Part shown: positions 8,191-16,542 of the stretch, one piece after another
Position numbering within the stretch: the stretch's first letter is position 1
Layout: every line of letters begins with the position of its first letter
Source: Arenicella sp.
GTDB taxonomy: Bacteria; Pseudomonadota; Gammaproteobacteria; Arenicellales; Arenicellaceae
DNA: 42,286 nt
Direction of reading: 5' to 3'
Assembly: GCA_023301745.1 (NCBI GenBank)
Contig: JALZVW010000066.1
Span: 1 to 42,286, forward strand
Program-made: the position numbers and the translations under genes
The notes under the pieces: generated by a model
What the model was told of the DNA's origin: nothing
The model's database searches: none
The model's input: the letters and a program-made list of their open reading frames with translations, nothing else

Positions 8191-9024
8191 TTATAATTTA
8201 AGTACACCTTCAAACGAAGTTTCGGCCGGCCCAGTCATCATGACGCTTTGCCCCTCACCATTCCACTCTATCGTTAAATCGCCTGCCGTGAGGTGAGCCG
8301 TGACTTTAGAGTCCAGCAAACCGGCGTTAATGCCGGCCACGACGGCCGCACACGTTCCTGAGCCGCAGGCAATTGTTTCGCCGGCACCTCGTTCAAAAAC
8401 TCTTAAGGAAATATCATTCCGGCTGTTAATTTGCATAAAGCCAACATTCGCTCTTTGCGGAAACATCGGGTGTACCTCTAGGCTGCCCCCTAATGGTTGA
8501 ACAGGCGCGGCTACAACGTTATCGACAATAATAACGATATGAGGATTGCCCATAGATAACGCTGAAAACTCTATTGTCTGTCCATTATGATCTAAGCGAT
8601 ACAAGGGCTCACGCTTGGCCGCCAACAAGGGAATGTCGGCCGGTTCAAATCGTGGCGCACCCATATCAACCGTCACAAGGTTGGTGGCCTTGTCTTCACT
8701 GAGGACCATCTGGCCGGTCAAGGTTTCAACCGTAATCGGGTTTTTGTCCGACAAGCCTTTTTCATGTACATAGCGAACAAAGCAGCGTGCACCGTTTCCG
8801 CATTGTCCGACTTCGCTGCCATCAGCGTTTAAAATCCGATATTTAAAATCAATTCCTTCGCGGCAGGACTGCTCGACGATCAAAATTTGATCGCAACCAA
8901 CGCCAAAATGACGATCGGCAATATGCGCGGCTTGTGCTTCAGACAAGTGAATAACCTTGTCTGTAAAGTCCAGCACAACAAAGTCGTTGCCCAAGCCATG
9001 CATTTTTGTAAATTTTAATTCCAT
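8191..9024 (-). CDS. dapF: Diaminopimelate epimerase
   Basis: A 277-residue DapF of normal length. The two catalytic cysteines are present: C75 in G-Q-C-G-N-G-A-R and C220 in I-A-C-G-S-G-T-C. The N-terminus M-x-L-K-F-T-K-M-H-G-L-G-N-D-F is typical. It converts LL- to meso-diaminopimelate, which is used for peptidoglycan and as the substrate of LysA for lysine. In many gammaproteobacteria lysA lies directly upstream of dapF. Here lysA lies about 23 kb away, at 31747. The 60-base gap to the divergent yrfG must hold the promoters of both genes. Confidence 0.97.
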   Translation of the reverse strand: MELKFTKMHGLGNDFVVLDFTDKVIHLSEAQAAHIADRHFGVGCDQILIVEQSCREGIDFKYRILNADGSEVGQCGNGARCFVRYVHEKGLSDKNPITVETLTGQMVLSEDKATNLVTVDMGAPRFEPADIPLLAAKREPLYRLDHNGQTIEFSALSMGNPHIVIIVDNVVAAPVQPLGGSLEVHPMFPQRANVGFMQINSRNDISLRVFERGAGETIACGSGTCAAVVAGINAGLLDSKVTAHLTAGDLTIEWNGEGQSVMMTGPAETSFEGVLKL

Positions 9025-9071
9025 AGGCGTATTTAAGCATAGTTTGAGGGTAATTTGGGTAAGCGTTTAGG

Positions 9072-9077
9072 TATAAT
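9072..9077 (+). promoter_or_regulatory. Consensus -10 box (TATAAT) just before yrfG
   Basis: A perfect TATAAT ends 7 bases before the yrfG ATG at 9085. If it is used as a normal sigma-70 -10 box, transcription would start at about 9084, giving an mRNA with almost no 5' leader. No good -35 box stands 16-18 bases upstream. Confidence 0.45.
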
Positions 9078-9084
9078 CGGATCT

Positions 9085-9726
9085 ATGGAATTTGATTGGA
9101 ACAATATAGATACCGTGCTTCTAGACATGGATGGCACCTTGCTCGACTTACATTTCGACAGTCACTTTTGGCTCGAATATATGCCCAGAGTTTGGGCTAC
9201 TAGAAACGGCTACCCACTCGAAGATGCACGTATTAAGTTAATGAGCATGCTAGACCAACACGCTGGCACGCTGAACTGGTATTGTGTTGACTATTGGAGC
9301 GAGGCCTTAGGGCTAGATATTATGCAACTTAAGGAGCAGGTCGCTGAAAAGATTGCTTATCGGCCTACGGCTAAAACTTTTTTACAACGTTGTAAACATG
9401 AGTGTAATGATATTCGAATGGTCACCAACGCGCACCGAAAAGTACTTGAGCTAAAGATACTAAAAACCAACATCGATCAGTATTTCGACCAATTACTCTG
9501 CTCTCACGAATTAGGCTATCCAAAAGAAAACTCTGAATTTTGGCATCAACTAAACGACAACAAGGCTTATGACCCACAAAGGACCTTGTTCATAGACGAT
9601 AGTGAAGCCGTGCTCGAGTCGGCGGCGCGCCATGGAATAAAGCATATCTATAGTATTGCCAGTCCAGATTCATCCATGAAAAGAAGAGCCCCAAGCCGGT
9701 TTGAAATGCTCGATCGCTTAGCATAA
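9085..9726 (+). CDS. yrfG: GMP/IMP nucleotidase, HAD superfamily (YrfG-like)
   Basis: From this ATG the protein has 213 residues. HAD motif I, D-M-D-G-T-L-L-D-L, begins at D14, with D14 and D16 as nucleophile and general acid. Motif II is T-N-A-H, motif III uses the lysine in G-Y-P-K-E, and motif IV is F-I-D-D-S-E. The phrase T-L-N-W-Y-C-V-D-Y-W-S-E-A-L-G-L-D-I is nearly identical to E. coli YrfG, a purine 5'-nucleotidase acting on GMP and IMP, and separates it from YigB, the HAD gene usually found next to xerC. The frame extends to a TTG at 9055, but the alignment with YrfG starts here. It is convergent with the GNAT gene. Confidence 0.88.
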   Translation: MEFDWNNIDTVLLDMDGTLLDLHFDSHFWLEYMPRVWATRNGYPLEDARIKLMSMLDQHAGTLNWYCVDYWSEALGLDIMQLKEQVAEKIAYRPTAKTFLQRCKHECNDIRMVTNAHRKVLELKILKTNIDQYFDQLLCSHELGYPKENSEFWHQLNDNKAYDPQRTLFIDDSEAVLESAARHGIKHIYSIASPDSSMKRRAPSRFEMLDRLA

Positions 9727-9751
9727 ATAGCTCGTTCTCGAGCACCACATC

Positions 9752-10315
9752 TTAAGGCGAACTTAGCCTATGGTAACGAATACAGAACTCACTACCCGAG
9801 CCCGGGTCAATTTTTTCGGTATGAACAACTTTAAAACCGAGCTTATCTAGCAGTTTCAAAGACGAGACATTCTCGCCTTGAACGACCGCGCGGACCGCAT
9901 TGATGCCCGGTTGCGACATCAAACCATCGATCAAAGCCAACATCGCCTCTATCATATAGCCTCTATTCCAATCAGCTTGATTCAACACATAGCCAAATTC
10001 ACAGCTTTGGTCACCCTTATCAAAGTCGAAGGCAATGCAGGTGCCAATTATTTTCCAGTCACGTTTTCGTACCACCACGAATTGTTCGGCATCATTATCA
10101 ATACGACGTTTCTGTACGCGCTCATACCACTTAACGGCATCATCTGGGCTAAGCCATGTTTCATATGGAATGTAGCGATTAACCTCTTCATCAGCATGAA
10201 TTGAAAAAACAGCCTCTAGATCAGCCTTAGTGGCAAGACGGATTACAAGGCGTTGTGTTTCTAAACGCTGTATTCCCAAACAAGGGCTATCCAGCGTCAC
10301 GCTCGAACTGCCCAT
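9752..10315 (-). CDS. GNAT N-acetyltransferase (RimJ/RimL-like)
   Basis: A 187-residue GNAT protein. It begins with the L-E-T-Q-R-L-V-I-R-L-A block typical of RimJ/RimL-type enzymes. Motif A contains the acetyl-CoA-binding strand-turn region around G-Y-V-L-N-Q-A-D-W-N-R-G-Y-M-I-E-A, and the terminal N-V-S-S-L-K-L-L-D-K-L-G-F-K block is standard for the subfamily. The substrate could be a ribosomal-protein N-terminus, an amino acid or a small amine and cannot be told. Its start overlaps the end of the upstream hydrolase gene by 29 bases, so the two are translationally linked. It closes the glmU-glmS-uvrD-hydrolase run. Confidence 0.82.
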   Translation of the reverse strand: MGSSSVTLDSPCLGIQRLETQRLVIRLATKADLEAVFSIHADEEVNRYIPYETWLSPDDAVKWYERVQKRRIDNDAEQFVVVRKRDWKIIGTCIAFDFDKGDQSCEFGYVLNQADWNRGYMIEAMLALIDGLMSQPGINAVRAVVQGENVSSLKLLDKLGFKVVHTEKIDPGSGSEFCIRYHRLSSP

Positions 10316-10955
10316 CTTTGATAAATGCTTTGACTTGACGAATAACTCTTCGGTCGCGCATCATAAATGTGTGGTCTACCGGCAGAACCAAATGATCATT
10401 CATGCCATCAACTTTTGAGCTTTCCACCGTAACTTTGCCATCGGAATCATTGGGCATAATTTGCGAATAGATAAAGTTGAAATTCTTAGTTCCAGCAATT
10501 ACTCCCAATGGGAAATCAACCTCACCTAAGGTGTTTGGAATACTGCTGCCCGCCGTGCTCAGTTGGCGGCCGGCAGGGCCATTCGCTGAACTAAAAAGCC
10601 TATCAAGAAATGGGCTTTTTTGAAAAAAATCGACTAACTCACTGCCCCGATTAGGTGGGCCAAGCATCACAACATTACCGAGTTTAGGAACATGGTGGTC
10701 ACGCAAATATTGGCGTACCAAAATACCGCCCAAAGAATGTGTTACAAAGTGAACTTTAGAATAGTCATCTAAGCATTTCGACAGAGCACCGCCAACCGCA
10801 ATTTTTGCCAACTCTTCGATTGTATGCTTGCGCGATGGGTAAGTATCATTAACTACCCCGTAGGTATTCATTAACTCACTAGCGAGCTTATTCATGGAAT
10901 ACCTAGTTCGGCCTAAGCCATGCAACAAAATTACGCATTCATTCTTGACGGACAT
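10287..10955 (-). CDS. Alpha/beta-hydrolase, lipase/esterase type
   Basis: A 222-residue alpha/beta hydrolase from the ATG at 10955; a TTG three codons upstream is also possible. The oxyanion-hole motif H-G-L-G-R-T lies near residues 12-17. The nucleophile elbow T-H-S-L-G-G places the catalytic serine at S74, with D172 (S-D-G-K-V) and H195 (V-D-H-T-F) as candidate acid and base. There is no signal peptide, so it should be cytosolic. The family resembles short PGAP1- or LipA-like esterases, and the real substrate is unknown. It starts 13 bases after uvrD and overlaps the GNAT gene. Confidence 0.82.
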   Translation of the reverse strand: MSVKNECVILLHGLGRTRYSMNKLASELMNTYGVVNDTYPSRKHTIEELAKIAVGGALSKCLDDYSKVHFVTHSLGGILVRQYLRDHHVPKLGNVVMLGPPNRGSELVDFFQKSPFLDRLFSSANGPAGRQLSTAGSSIPNTLGEVDFPLGVIAGTKNFNFIYSQIMPNDSDGKVTVESSKVDGMNDHLVLPVDHTFMMRDRRVIRQVKAFIKDGQFERDAG

Positions 10956-10968
10956 GATAATCAACCAA

Positions 10969-13143
10969 CTAAGTTTGAGTTAAATTTGCATAGGCCAGCA
11001 CTAGCCATTTACTACCAACATCACTAAAATTAATTTGAATTCGAGCGTATTCACCATGCCCTTCAAGGTTGACCACCGTGCCGTCGCCAAACTTGGGGTG
11101 CCGCACATTCATTCCGACCGAGACGCCACTCTCATGGGCACTTTGATCATCGACCCAGGCCGAGTGCTTGCGCACTGGGGCAACATAAGGGTTGCTTGGT
11201 TTCACTCGAACAGCTTGTACCATCTCATCAGGTATTTCACCTAAAAAGCGAGACGGGCTAGTGTACTTTTCTGAGCCATACAGTCGACGAGATTCAGCAT
11301 ACGTAAGCCACAACTGTTTCATTGCTCGAGTCATTCCGACATAACAAAGGCGCCGTTCTTCTTCTAATCGTCCAGCGCCTTCCTCGAGCGAACGCTGATG
11401 TGGAAATAAGCCTTCTTCCAATCCAGTCAAGAATACCAAGGGGAATTCGAGGCCTTTGGCGGTATGCAAACTCATCAGTTGAACACAGTCTTCCCATTCT
11501 TCGGCTTGACCATCACCCGCTTCCAGAGCCGCATGAGCTAAAAACGATGATAACGGTGCAAGGTCATCTTCAGTTTCATCAATTTCGTAGCCACGAGCAG
11601 CCGTCACAAGCTCCTGTAGATTTTCGACTCGTGCTTGACCTTTCTCGCCTTTTTCTTTTTTGAAATGCTCAATGAGTTGACTCAAGTCCAACATGATTTC
11701 AATTTGTTGAAATAAGTCTTGATCTGCAATTTGAGACCGCGTTTCTTGAATCAAATTAATGAAACCGGCGAGAGCTGTCTGTGCGCGACTGGTTAACTGC
11801 GTACTCGCAATCAGTTTATTTGATGCGTCCCACATTGATAGCTGATTTTGGCGAGCATACTCACGAACGGTATCAAGCGTTTTATTGCCAATGCCGCGAG
11901 TTGGTGTGTTAACCACGCGCTCAAACGAGGGGTCGTTATCGGTGCTATCGCAAAGTCTCAAATAAGCCAACGCGTCTTTAATTTCTGCACGTTCAAAGAA
12001 ACGTAAACCACCATATACTTTGTACGGCATGCCAACGTTCAGCAGGCGTTCTTCAAAGGTTCGAGACTGTGCGTTTGAGCGATATAAAATCGCCGCTTCA
12101 CTTCTTAAGCCGCCATCATCCACCCATTTTTGAATTTGGCCAATAATGAATTTTGCCTCATCTTGCTCGTTGTATGCCGTATAAAGCTTAACCGGTTCGC
12201 CCGCCTCACCGGCGGTCCATAAGTTCTTGCCGAGGCGCGTTTCATTATTTTCAATGACCGCGTTAGCGGCGTTCAATATGTTAGTAGTAGAACGGTAATT
12301 CTGCTCAAGGCGAACTACTTTTGTATTTGGAAAGTCTTTTTCGAACTGCAATATATTTTCGACTTTCGCTCCACGCCATCCATAAATACTTTGATCGTCG
12401 TCACCTACAGCAAATAAACAGTGCGACTTCTGTACAAGCAAACGTAACCAGCCGTACTGGATCGAATTGGTGTCCTGGAATTCGTCTACTAATACATGTT
12501 GAAATCGGTCTTGGTAACGAGCACGAAGTACCTCATTATTTTTTAATAGCTCAAACGCACGCAGTAATAGTTCTGAGAAATCAATCAAACCAAAGCGTTG
12601 ACACAGGTCTTCATAATGATTGTAAACCGCCAACATAGTCTGTTGCTGCGGATCATTGCTGGGAGGCACATTTGCTGGCCGACGGCCTTCTTCTTTATGG
12701 CCGTTGATATACCATTGTAGTTGTTTGGGCGGCCAGTAGGCTTCATCTAAAGCCAACTCTTTCAAACTACGCTTGACCATCCGCAACTGATCATCACTAT
12801 CAAGAATCTGAAACGCTTGCGGCAAGTTTGCTTCTTGATAGTGCAAGCGTAAAAGTCGGTGAGCAAGACCATGAAACGTGCCAATCCACATACCTGACAT
12901 TGGCAGGCCAAGAATGTCTTCAATACGAATGCGCATCTCGCGGCTGGCTTTATTAGTGAACGTCACGGCCATAATGGATAACGGCGAAACCTGGTGCGCT
13001 TCAACAAGGTAGGCTATACGCGACGTGAGAACACGCGTTTTGCCACTGCCGGCGCCAGCGAGAATTAAAAGAGGTGACGGCGACGCGGCCACAGCTTCGC
13101 GCTGAGCATCGTTTAGGTCGTTAAATATATGAGAAATATCCAT
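10969..13143 (-). CDS. uvrD: DNA helicase II (UvrD)
   Basis: A 724-residue superfamily 1A helicase of standard UvrD length. The Walker A motif G-A-G-S-G-K-T is at 30-36, Walker B/motif II is D-E-F-Q-D-T, motif III is V-G-D-D-D-Q-S-I-Y-G-W-R-G-A and motif VI is V-G-M-T-R-A. The C-terminal Tudor-like segment (K-F-G-D-G-T-V-V-N-L-E-G-H-G) identifies UvrD/PcrA rather than Rep. It unwinds DNA 3' to 5' in nucleotide-excision and mismatch repair. It lies 37 bases after glmS and just before the hydrolase. I see no LexA box in the short upstream gap. Confidence 0.95.
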   Translation of the reverse strand: MDISHIFNDLNDAQREAVAASPSPLLILAGAGSGKTRVLTSRIAYLVEAHQVSPLSIMAVTFTNKASREMRIRIEDILGLPMSGMWIGTFHGLAHRLLRLHYQEANLPQAFQILDSDDQLRMVKRSLKELALDEAYWPPKQLQWYINGHKEEGRRPANVPPSNDPQQQTMLAVYNHYEDLCQRFGLIDFSELLLRAFELLKNNEVLRARYQDRFQHVLVDEFQDTNSIQYGWLRLLVQKSHCLFAVGDDDQSIYGWRGAKVENILQFEKDFPNTKVVRLEQNYRSTTNILNAANAVIENNETRLGKNLWTAGEAGEPVKLYTAYNEQDEAKFIIGQIQKWVDDGGLRSEAAILYRSNAQSRTFEERLLNVGMPYKVYGGLRFFERAEIKDALAYLRLCDSTDNDPSFERVVNTPTRGIGNKTLDTVREYARQNQLSMWDASNKLIASTQLTSRAQTALAGFINLIQETRSQIADQDLFQQIEIMLDLSQLIEHFKKEKGEKGQARVENLQELVTAARGYEIDETEDDLAPLSSFLAHAALEAGDGQAEEWEDCVQLMSLHTAKGLEFPLVFLTGLEEGLFPHQRSLEEGAGRLEEERRLCYVGMTRAMKQLWLTYAESRRLYGSEKYTSPSRFLGEIPDEMVQAVRVKPSNPYVAPVRKHSAWVDDQSAHESGVSVGMNVRHPKFGDGTVVNLEGHGEYARIQINFSDVGSKWLVLAYANLTQT

Positions 13144-13180
13144 GAATTACCTTAGCACATCGCTATGACAGCTCTAAGCT

Positions 13181-15016
13181 CTATTCAACCGTCACTGATT
13201 TCGCTAAATTGCGAGGCTTGTCAATATCAGTACCTTTAAGTAACGCCACATGATAAGACAATAGCTGCAGAGGTATTGTATAAACAACCGGCGCAATATA
13301 ATTATTAACCGGTGCGACCTTTAGCACCATCGTATCGTCATCGGACTCTAGACCTGAGTTCGCATCAGCAAAAACAAATAGTTTTCCACCGCGTGCACGA
13401 ACTTCTTCAAGGTTCGACTTTAGCTTCTCGAGCAATTCGTCATTAGGAGCAACAGCGACAACAGGCATATGCTCATCAATCAATGCGAGTGGGCCATGCT
13501 TTAGCTCTCCCGCGGCATAGGCTTCAGCATGAATATATGAAATTTCTTTAAGTTTGAGTGCTCCTTCTACCGCTATCGGGTAGTGAGCCCCGCGGCCCAA
13601 GAAAAGCGTATGATGCTTGTCTGCGAAACTCTTGGACATTGCAATAATATCGTCTTCCAAGGCTAAGGCATTTTCAATTTGTTGAGGCAGGCTGCGCAAC
13701 TCTTTTACAATTTCCGCCTCCATTGAATCGATGCTGCGCCCATCACCAAACCTGCGGCGACGCAAGCAAATCGCCAGCATCAACAAAGTCACTAACTGAG
13801 TGGTGAAGGCCTTGGTAGAGGCCACCCCGATTTCACGACCGGCATGGGTGAAAATAGTTAAGTCACTCGCTCTTACCAATGAACTTTCGGGAACGTTACA
13901 AATACATAAAGTGTTGGTATAGCCCAAGGTTTTAGCCATTTCTAACGCGGCCATAGTGTCTAGCGTTTCGCCCGACTGAGAAATCGTCACGAATAAAGTA
14001 CCTTGGTTAACAACATGCTTTCGATAACGGTACTCACTTGCAATCTCGACATCACACTTAATGCCAAATTCTTCAAACCAATAACGTGCAACACAGGCCG
14101 CGTTGTAACTGGTGCCGCAGGCAATAATTTTAATCTCTTTGGTTTTATCAAAGATTTCCCGCGCGTTTTCTCCAAAAGGTAGCTCTAAAACACTATCAGC
14201 ACCAAGGCGGCCCTCTAAGGTTTCGGTTATTGCACGCGTTTGCTCATGAATTTCTTTTTTCATGTAGTGAGCATAGCCGCCTAGATCAGTTTCTTCGTCG
14301 CTCAAAGTACTAATCAAAATTGGACGTTCAACTAGTTCGCCGGCGGCATTAAAAACCTCTATCGAGGTACTGGTTATTTTGGCAATATCACCGTCTTCCA
14401 TTACCATATATTTCTGCGAAACCGGTATCAATGCAGACATATCCGAAGCAATAAAATTTTCACCATCGCCCAAACCAATAAGCAAAGGAGAACCGCTACG
14501 AGCCGCCACCAACAAATCGGGCTCATGTTTCGACACCACGCCTAGGCCATAAGCACCCTCGAGCTCTCCTACTGTAGATTGAACAGCATCAAACAAACCT
14601 TGACCTCGCTGCATATGCATATCTATTTGGTGCACAATTACTTCGGTGTCTGTTTCAGAACTAAACGGAAACCCTTGTTCTTTTTGTAGAGCACGCAGCT
14701 CGTTATGATTTTCAATGATACCGTTATGTACCACCGCCACCTGAGATGAGCTGGTATGAGGGTGTGCATTATTCTCCGCTGGTCGACCATGAGTGGCCCA
14801 CCTTGTGTGCGCGACACCGGTGGCTCCTGCAACACCATCACAAATACTTTCTAAGTTAGCCACCCGACCGACACTTCGGCGTAAATCGAGCTCATTTTTT
14901 GCATCAACTACCGCCAGCCCAGCGGAGTCATAACCTCTATATTCGAGCCGTTTTAGTCCATCTATTAAGGTAGGGGTTACATCACGGTTAGCTACCGCAC
15001 CGACAATTCCACACAT
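13181..15016 (-). CDS. glmS: Glutamine-fructose-6-phosphate aminotransferase (GlmS)
   Basis: A 611-residue enzyme of the usual GlmS length. The N-terminus M-C-G-I-V-G-A-V supplies the nucleophilic cysteine of the class II glutamine amidotransferase domain (about 1-240). Two SIS sugar-isomerase domains follow, with T-S-Y-N-A-A, S-Q-S-G-E-T-L-D-T and G-V-A-S-T-K-A-F-T-T motifs and the invariant end K-S-V-T-V-E. It makes glucosamine-6-phosphate, the entry point to UDP-GlcNAc for peptidoglycan and LPS. It follows glmU by 27 bases, giving a two-step amino-sugar operon. That gap is too short for a glmS ribozyme. Confidence 0.97.
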   Translation of the reverse strand: MCGIVGAVANRDVTPTLIDGLKRLEYRGYDSAGLAVVDAKNELDLRRSVGRVANLESICDGVAGATGVAHTRWATHGRPAENNAHPHTSSSQVAVVHNGIIENHNELRALQKEQGFPFSSETDTEVIVHQIDMHMQRGQGLFDAVQSTVGELEGAYGLGVVSKHEPDLLVAARSGSPLLIGLGDGENFIASDMSALIPVSQKYMVMEDGDIAKITSTSIEVFNAAGELVERPILISTLSDEETDLGGYAHYMKKEIHEQTRAITETLEGRLGADSVLELPFGENAREIFDKTKEIKIIACGTSYNAACVARYWFEEFGIKCDVEIASEYRYRKHVVNQGTLFVTISQSGETLDTMAALEMAKTLGYTNTLCICNVPESSLVRASDLTIFTHAGREIGVASTKAFTTQLVTLLMLAICLRRRRFGDGRSIDSMEAEIVKELRSLPQQIENALALEDDIIAMSKSFADKHHTLFLGRGAHYPIAVEGALKLKEISYIHAEAYAAGELKHGPLALIDEHMPVVAVAPNDELLEKLKSNLEEVRARGGKLFVFADANSGLESDDDTMVLKVAPVNNYIAPVVYTIPLQLLSYHVALLKGTDIDKPRNLAKSVTVE

Positions 15017-15043
15017 GGTATTTCCTGATACTGAAATTTCTGA

Positions 15044-16429
15044 CTAGCGTGCCTTGGTCGGTCGCTTCCAGCCATCAATTTGCCTTTGTTTGCCACGGCT
15101 AATCGCAAGCTTATTCGCCTCGACCTTTGCAGTGATGGTTGAACCTGCACCGATAGTCGCGCCGTCTTCAATCTCAACGGGCGCCACTAATTGACTGTCA
15201 GAACCAACGAACACATCTTTGCCAATGGTAGTTTTATGTTTATTTGCGCCATCGTAATTACAGGTAATTACGCCAGCACCTATATTTGTATTGCTGCCGA
15301 CGCTAGCGTCGCCAACATAGCTCAAATGGTTTACTTTTGCACCCGCGTCGAGCTGTGCATTTTTGGTTTCTACAAAATTGCCAATTTTCACATTCTTGCC
15401 CAGCGTCGTACCCGGCCTCAAACGTGCAAATGGGCCTACATTAGCGCCCACCCCAAGGTCAGAGTTCTCAATGACGGTATTAGGGTGCACCGTTACATTG
15501 TCAGCGATAACGCTATCACTAATGACGCAGTTCGGCGCGATAGTAACATTACTACCAATCCGAGTTGGCCCATTAATCACCACGTTAACATCAATAATGG
15601 TGTCTTGCCCTATTTCAACATCACCACGGATATCCAAGCGCGAGGGATCAATAATTGTAACACCCGCATTCATCAGTCGCTCGGCCTGCCCACGTTGATA
15701 CAACCTTTCGACCTCAGCCAGCTGTACTCGACTATTGATACCATTAACTTCTGAATTATGATCAGGATGCATGGCGGCAATTGGGTTGCCGGCCTCATAG
15801 GCTAACCCTACAACGTCTGTTAGGTAAAATTCATTCTGCGCATTATTATCACCAACCAAATCCAACCAACGCTCTAATTGGTCTCGATGCGCACAGATAA
15901 TGCCCGAGTTAATCTCGGTTATTGTTCGCTGCTCAGCGTTGGCATCTTTTTGCTCAACAATACCGCTCACCGCATTGCTATCATCACGGGTGATGCGCCC
16001 TAAGCCAAAGGGATCTTCAACAATCGCTGTTAATAGCGCCAAAGGGCATGATTCCATTAAATCAACCATGGCGCTTAGCGTACTCGTTTTAATCAATGGC
16101 ACGTCAGCCGTCAAGATAAGTACATTTGCGTTACTTTCAATATCAGGCAATGCCTGCGAAACCGCATGACCCGTACCTAACTGCTGTGCTTGCTCGACCC
16201 AACTAAGGCGTTCAACCGATAAATGGTCAGCAAAGGCATCAACCACTAAGTCTTTTCCGTGGCCGACAACAACGTGTATTTTGGCGGGGTTAAGCTTCAG
16301 CGAACTATCAATAACGTGGTTCAATAGGCTTTTACCCGCCACTTGATGCAGTACCTTGGGTAAGTCCGAACGCATGCGACTACCTTTGCCAGCGGCAAGA
16401 ATAACAATGTGCAGTGGTTTTTGGCTCAT
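15044..16429 (-). CDS. glmU: Bifunctional UDP-GlcNAc pyrophosphorylase/GlcN-1-P acetyltransferase (GlmU)
   Basis: From the ATG at 16429 the protein is 461 residues, near E. coli GlmU (456). The frame is open 33 codons further upstream, but GlmU proteins begin just before I-V-I-L-A-A-G-K-G-S-R-M, at residues 8-19 with this start, and a sigma-70-like promoter lies between the two starts. The N-terminal domain (1-230) is a Rossmann-like uridylyltransferase with the G-x-G-x-R-M signature and L-P-K-V-L. The C-terminal half is a left-handed beta helix of hexapeptide repeats (many I-G-x-N-V and V-x-I-G units) with the acetyltransferase motif G-V-I-T-C-N-Y-D-G near 375-390. It makes UDP-GlcNAc. Confidence 0.95.
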   Translation of the reverse strand: MSQKPLHIVILAAGKGSRMRSDLPKVLHQVAGKSLLNHVIDSSLKLNPAKIHVVVGHGKDLVVDAFADHLSVERLSWVEQAQQLGTGHAVSQALPDIESNANVLILTADVPLIKTSTLSAMVDLMESCPLALLTAIVEDPFGLGRITRDDSNAVSGIVEQKDANAEQRTITEINSGIICAHRDQLERWLDLVGDNNAQNEFYLTDVVGLAYEAGNPIAAMHPDHNSEVNGINSRVQLAEVERLYQRGQAERLMNAGVTIIDPSRLDIRGDVEIGQDTIIDVNVVINGPTRIGSNVTIAPNCVISDSVIADNVTVHPNTVIENSDLGVGANVGPFARLRPGTTLGKNVKIGNFVETKNAQLDAGAKVNHLSYVGDASVGSNTNIGAGVITCNYDGANKHKTTIGKDVFVGSDSQLVAPVEIEDGATIGAGSTITAKVEANKLAISRGKQRQIDGWKRPTKAR

Positions 16430-16450
16430 ATGAAAAGCAGACTTGGGAAT

Positions 16451-16479
16451 ATTAAAGTAATAAAGTCTAATTCTAGCAA
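16451..16479 (-). promoter_or_regulatory. Candidate sigma-70 promoter of glmU-glmS
   Basis: On the minus strand TTGCTA (16474-16479) and TTTAAT (16451-16456) are exactly 17 bases apart. The start point would be near 16444, giving a leader of about 15 bases before the glmU ATG. It lies inside the possible N-terminal extension of glmU, which is another reason to prefer the shorter protein. Confidence 0.5.
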
Positions 16480-16530
16480 ACCACGCTCTTAGTAACGAGA
16501 TAAAAAAGCCTCTTATAGGGTTGCGCACGT

Positions 16531-16536
16531 TATAAT
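16531..16536 (+). promoter_or_regulatory. Consensus -10 box (TATAAT) abutting pdxA
   Basis: A perfect TATAAT ends 6 bases before the pdxA ATG. With normal geometry, +1 falls on the A of the ATG itself, which predicts a leaderless mRNA. No convincing -35 box is seen, and no Shine-Dalgarno sequence precedes pdxA. Confidence 0.45.
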
Positions 16537-16542
16537 CTAATA

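Noticed and set aside
9730-9743. GCTCG/CGAGC hairpin between the convergent yrfG and GNAT genes
   Set aside because: A 5-base stem without a T-run on either strand is too weak to call a terminator.
14987-15043. Possible glmS ribozyme
   Set aside because: The gap before glmS is only 27 bases, too short for the ribozyme, which is also a feature of Gram-positive bacteria.
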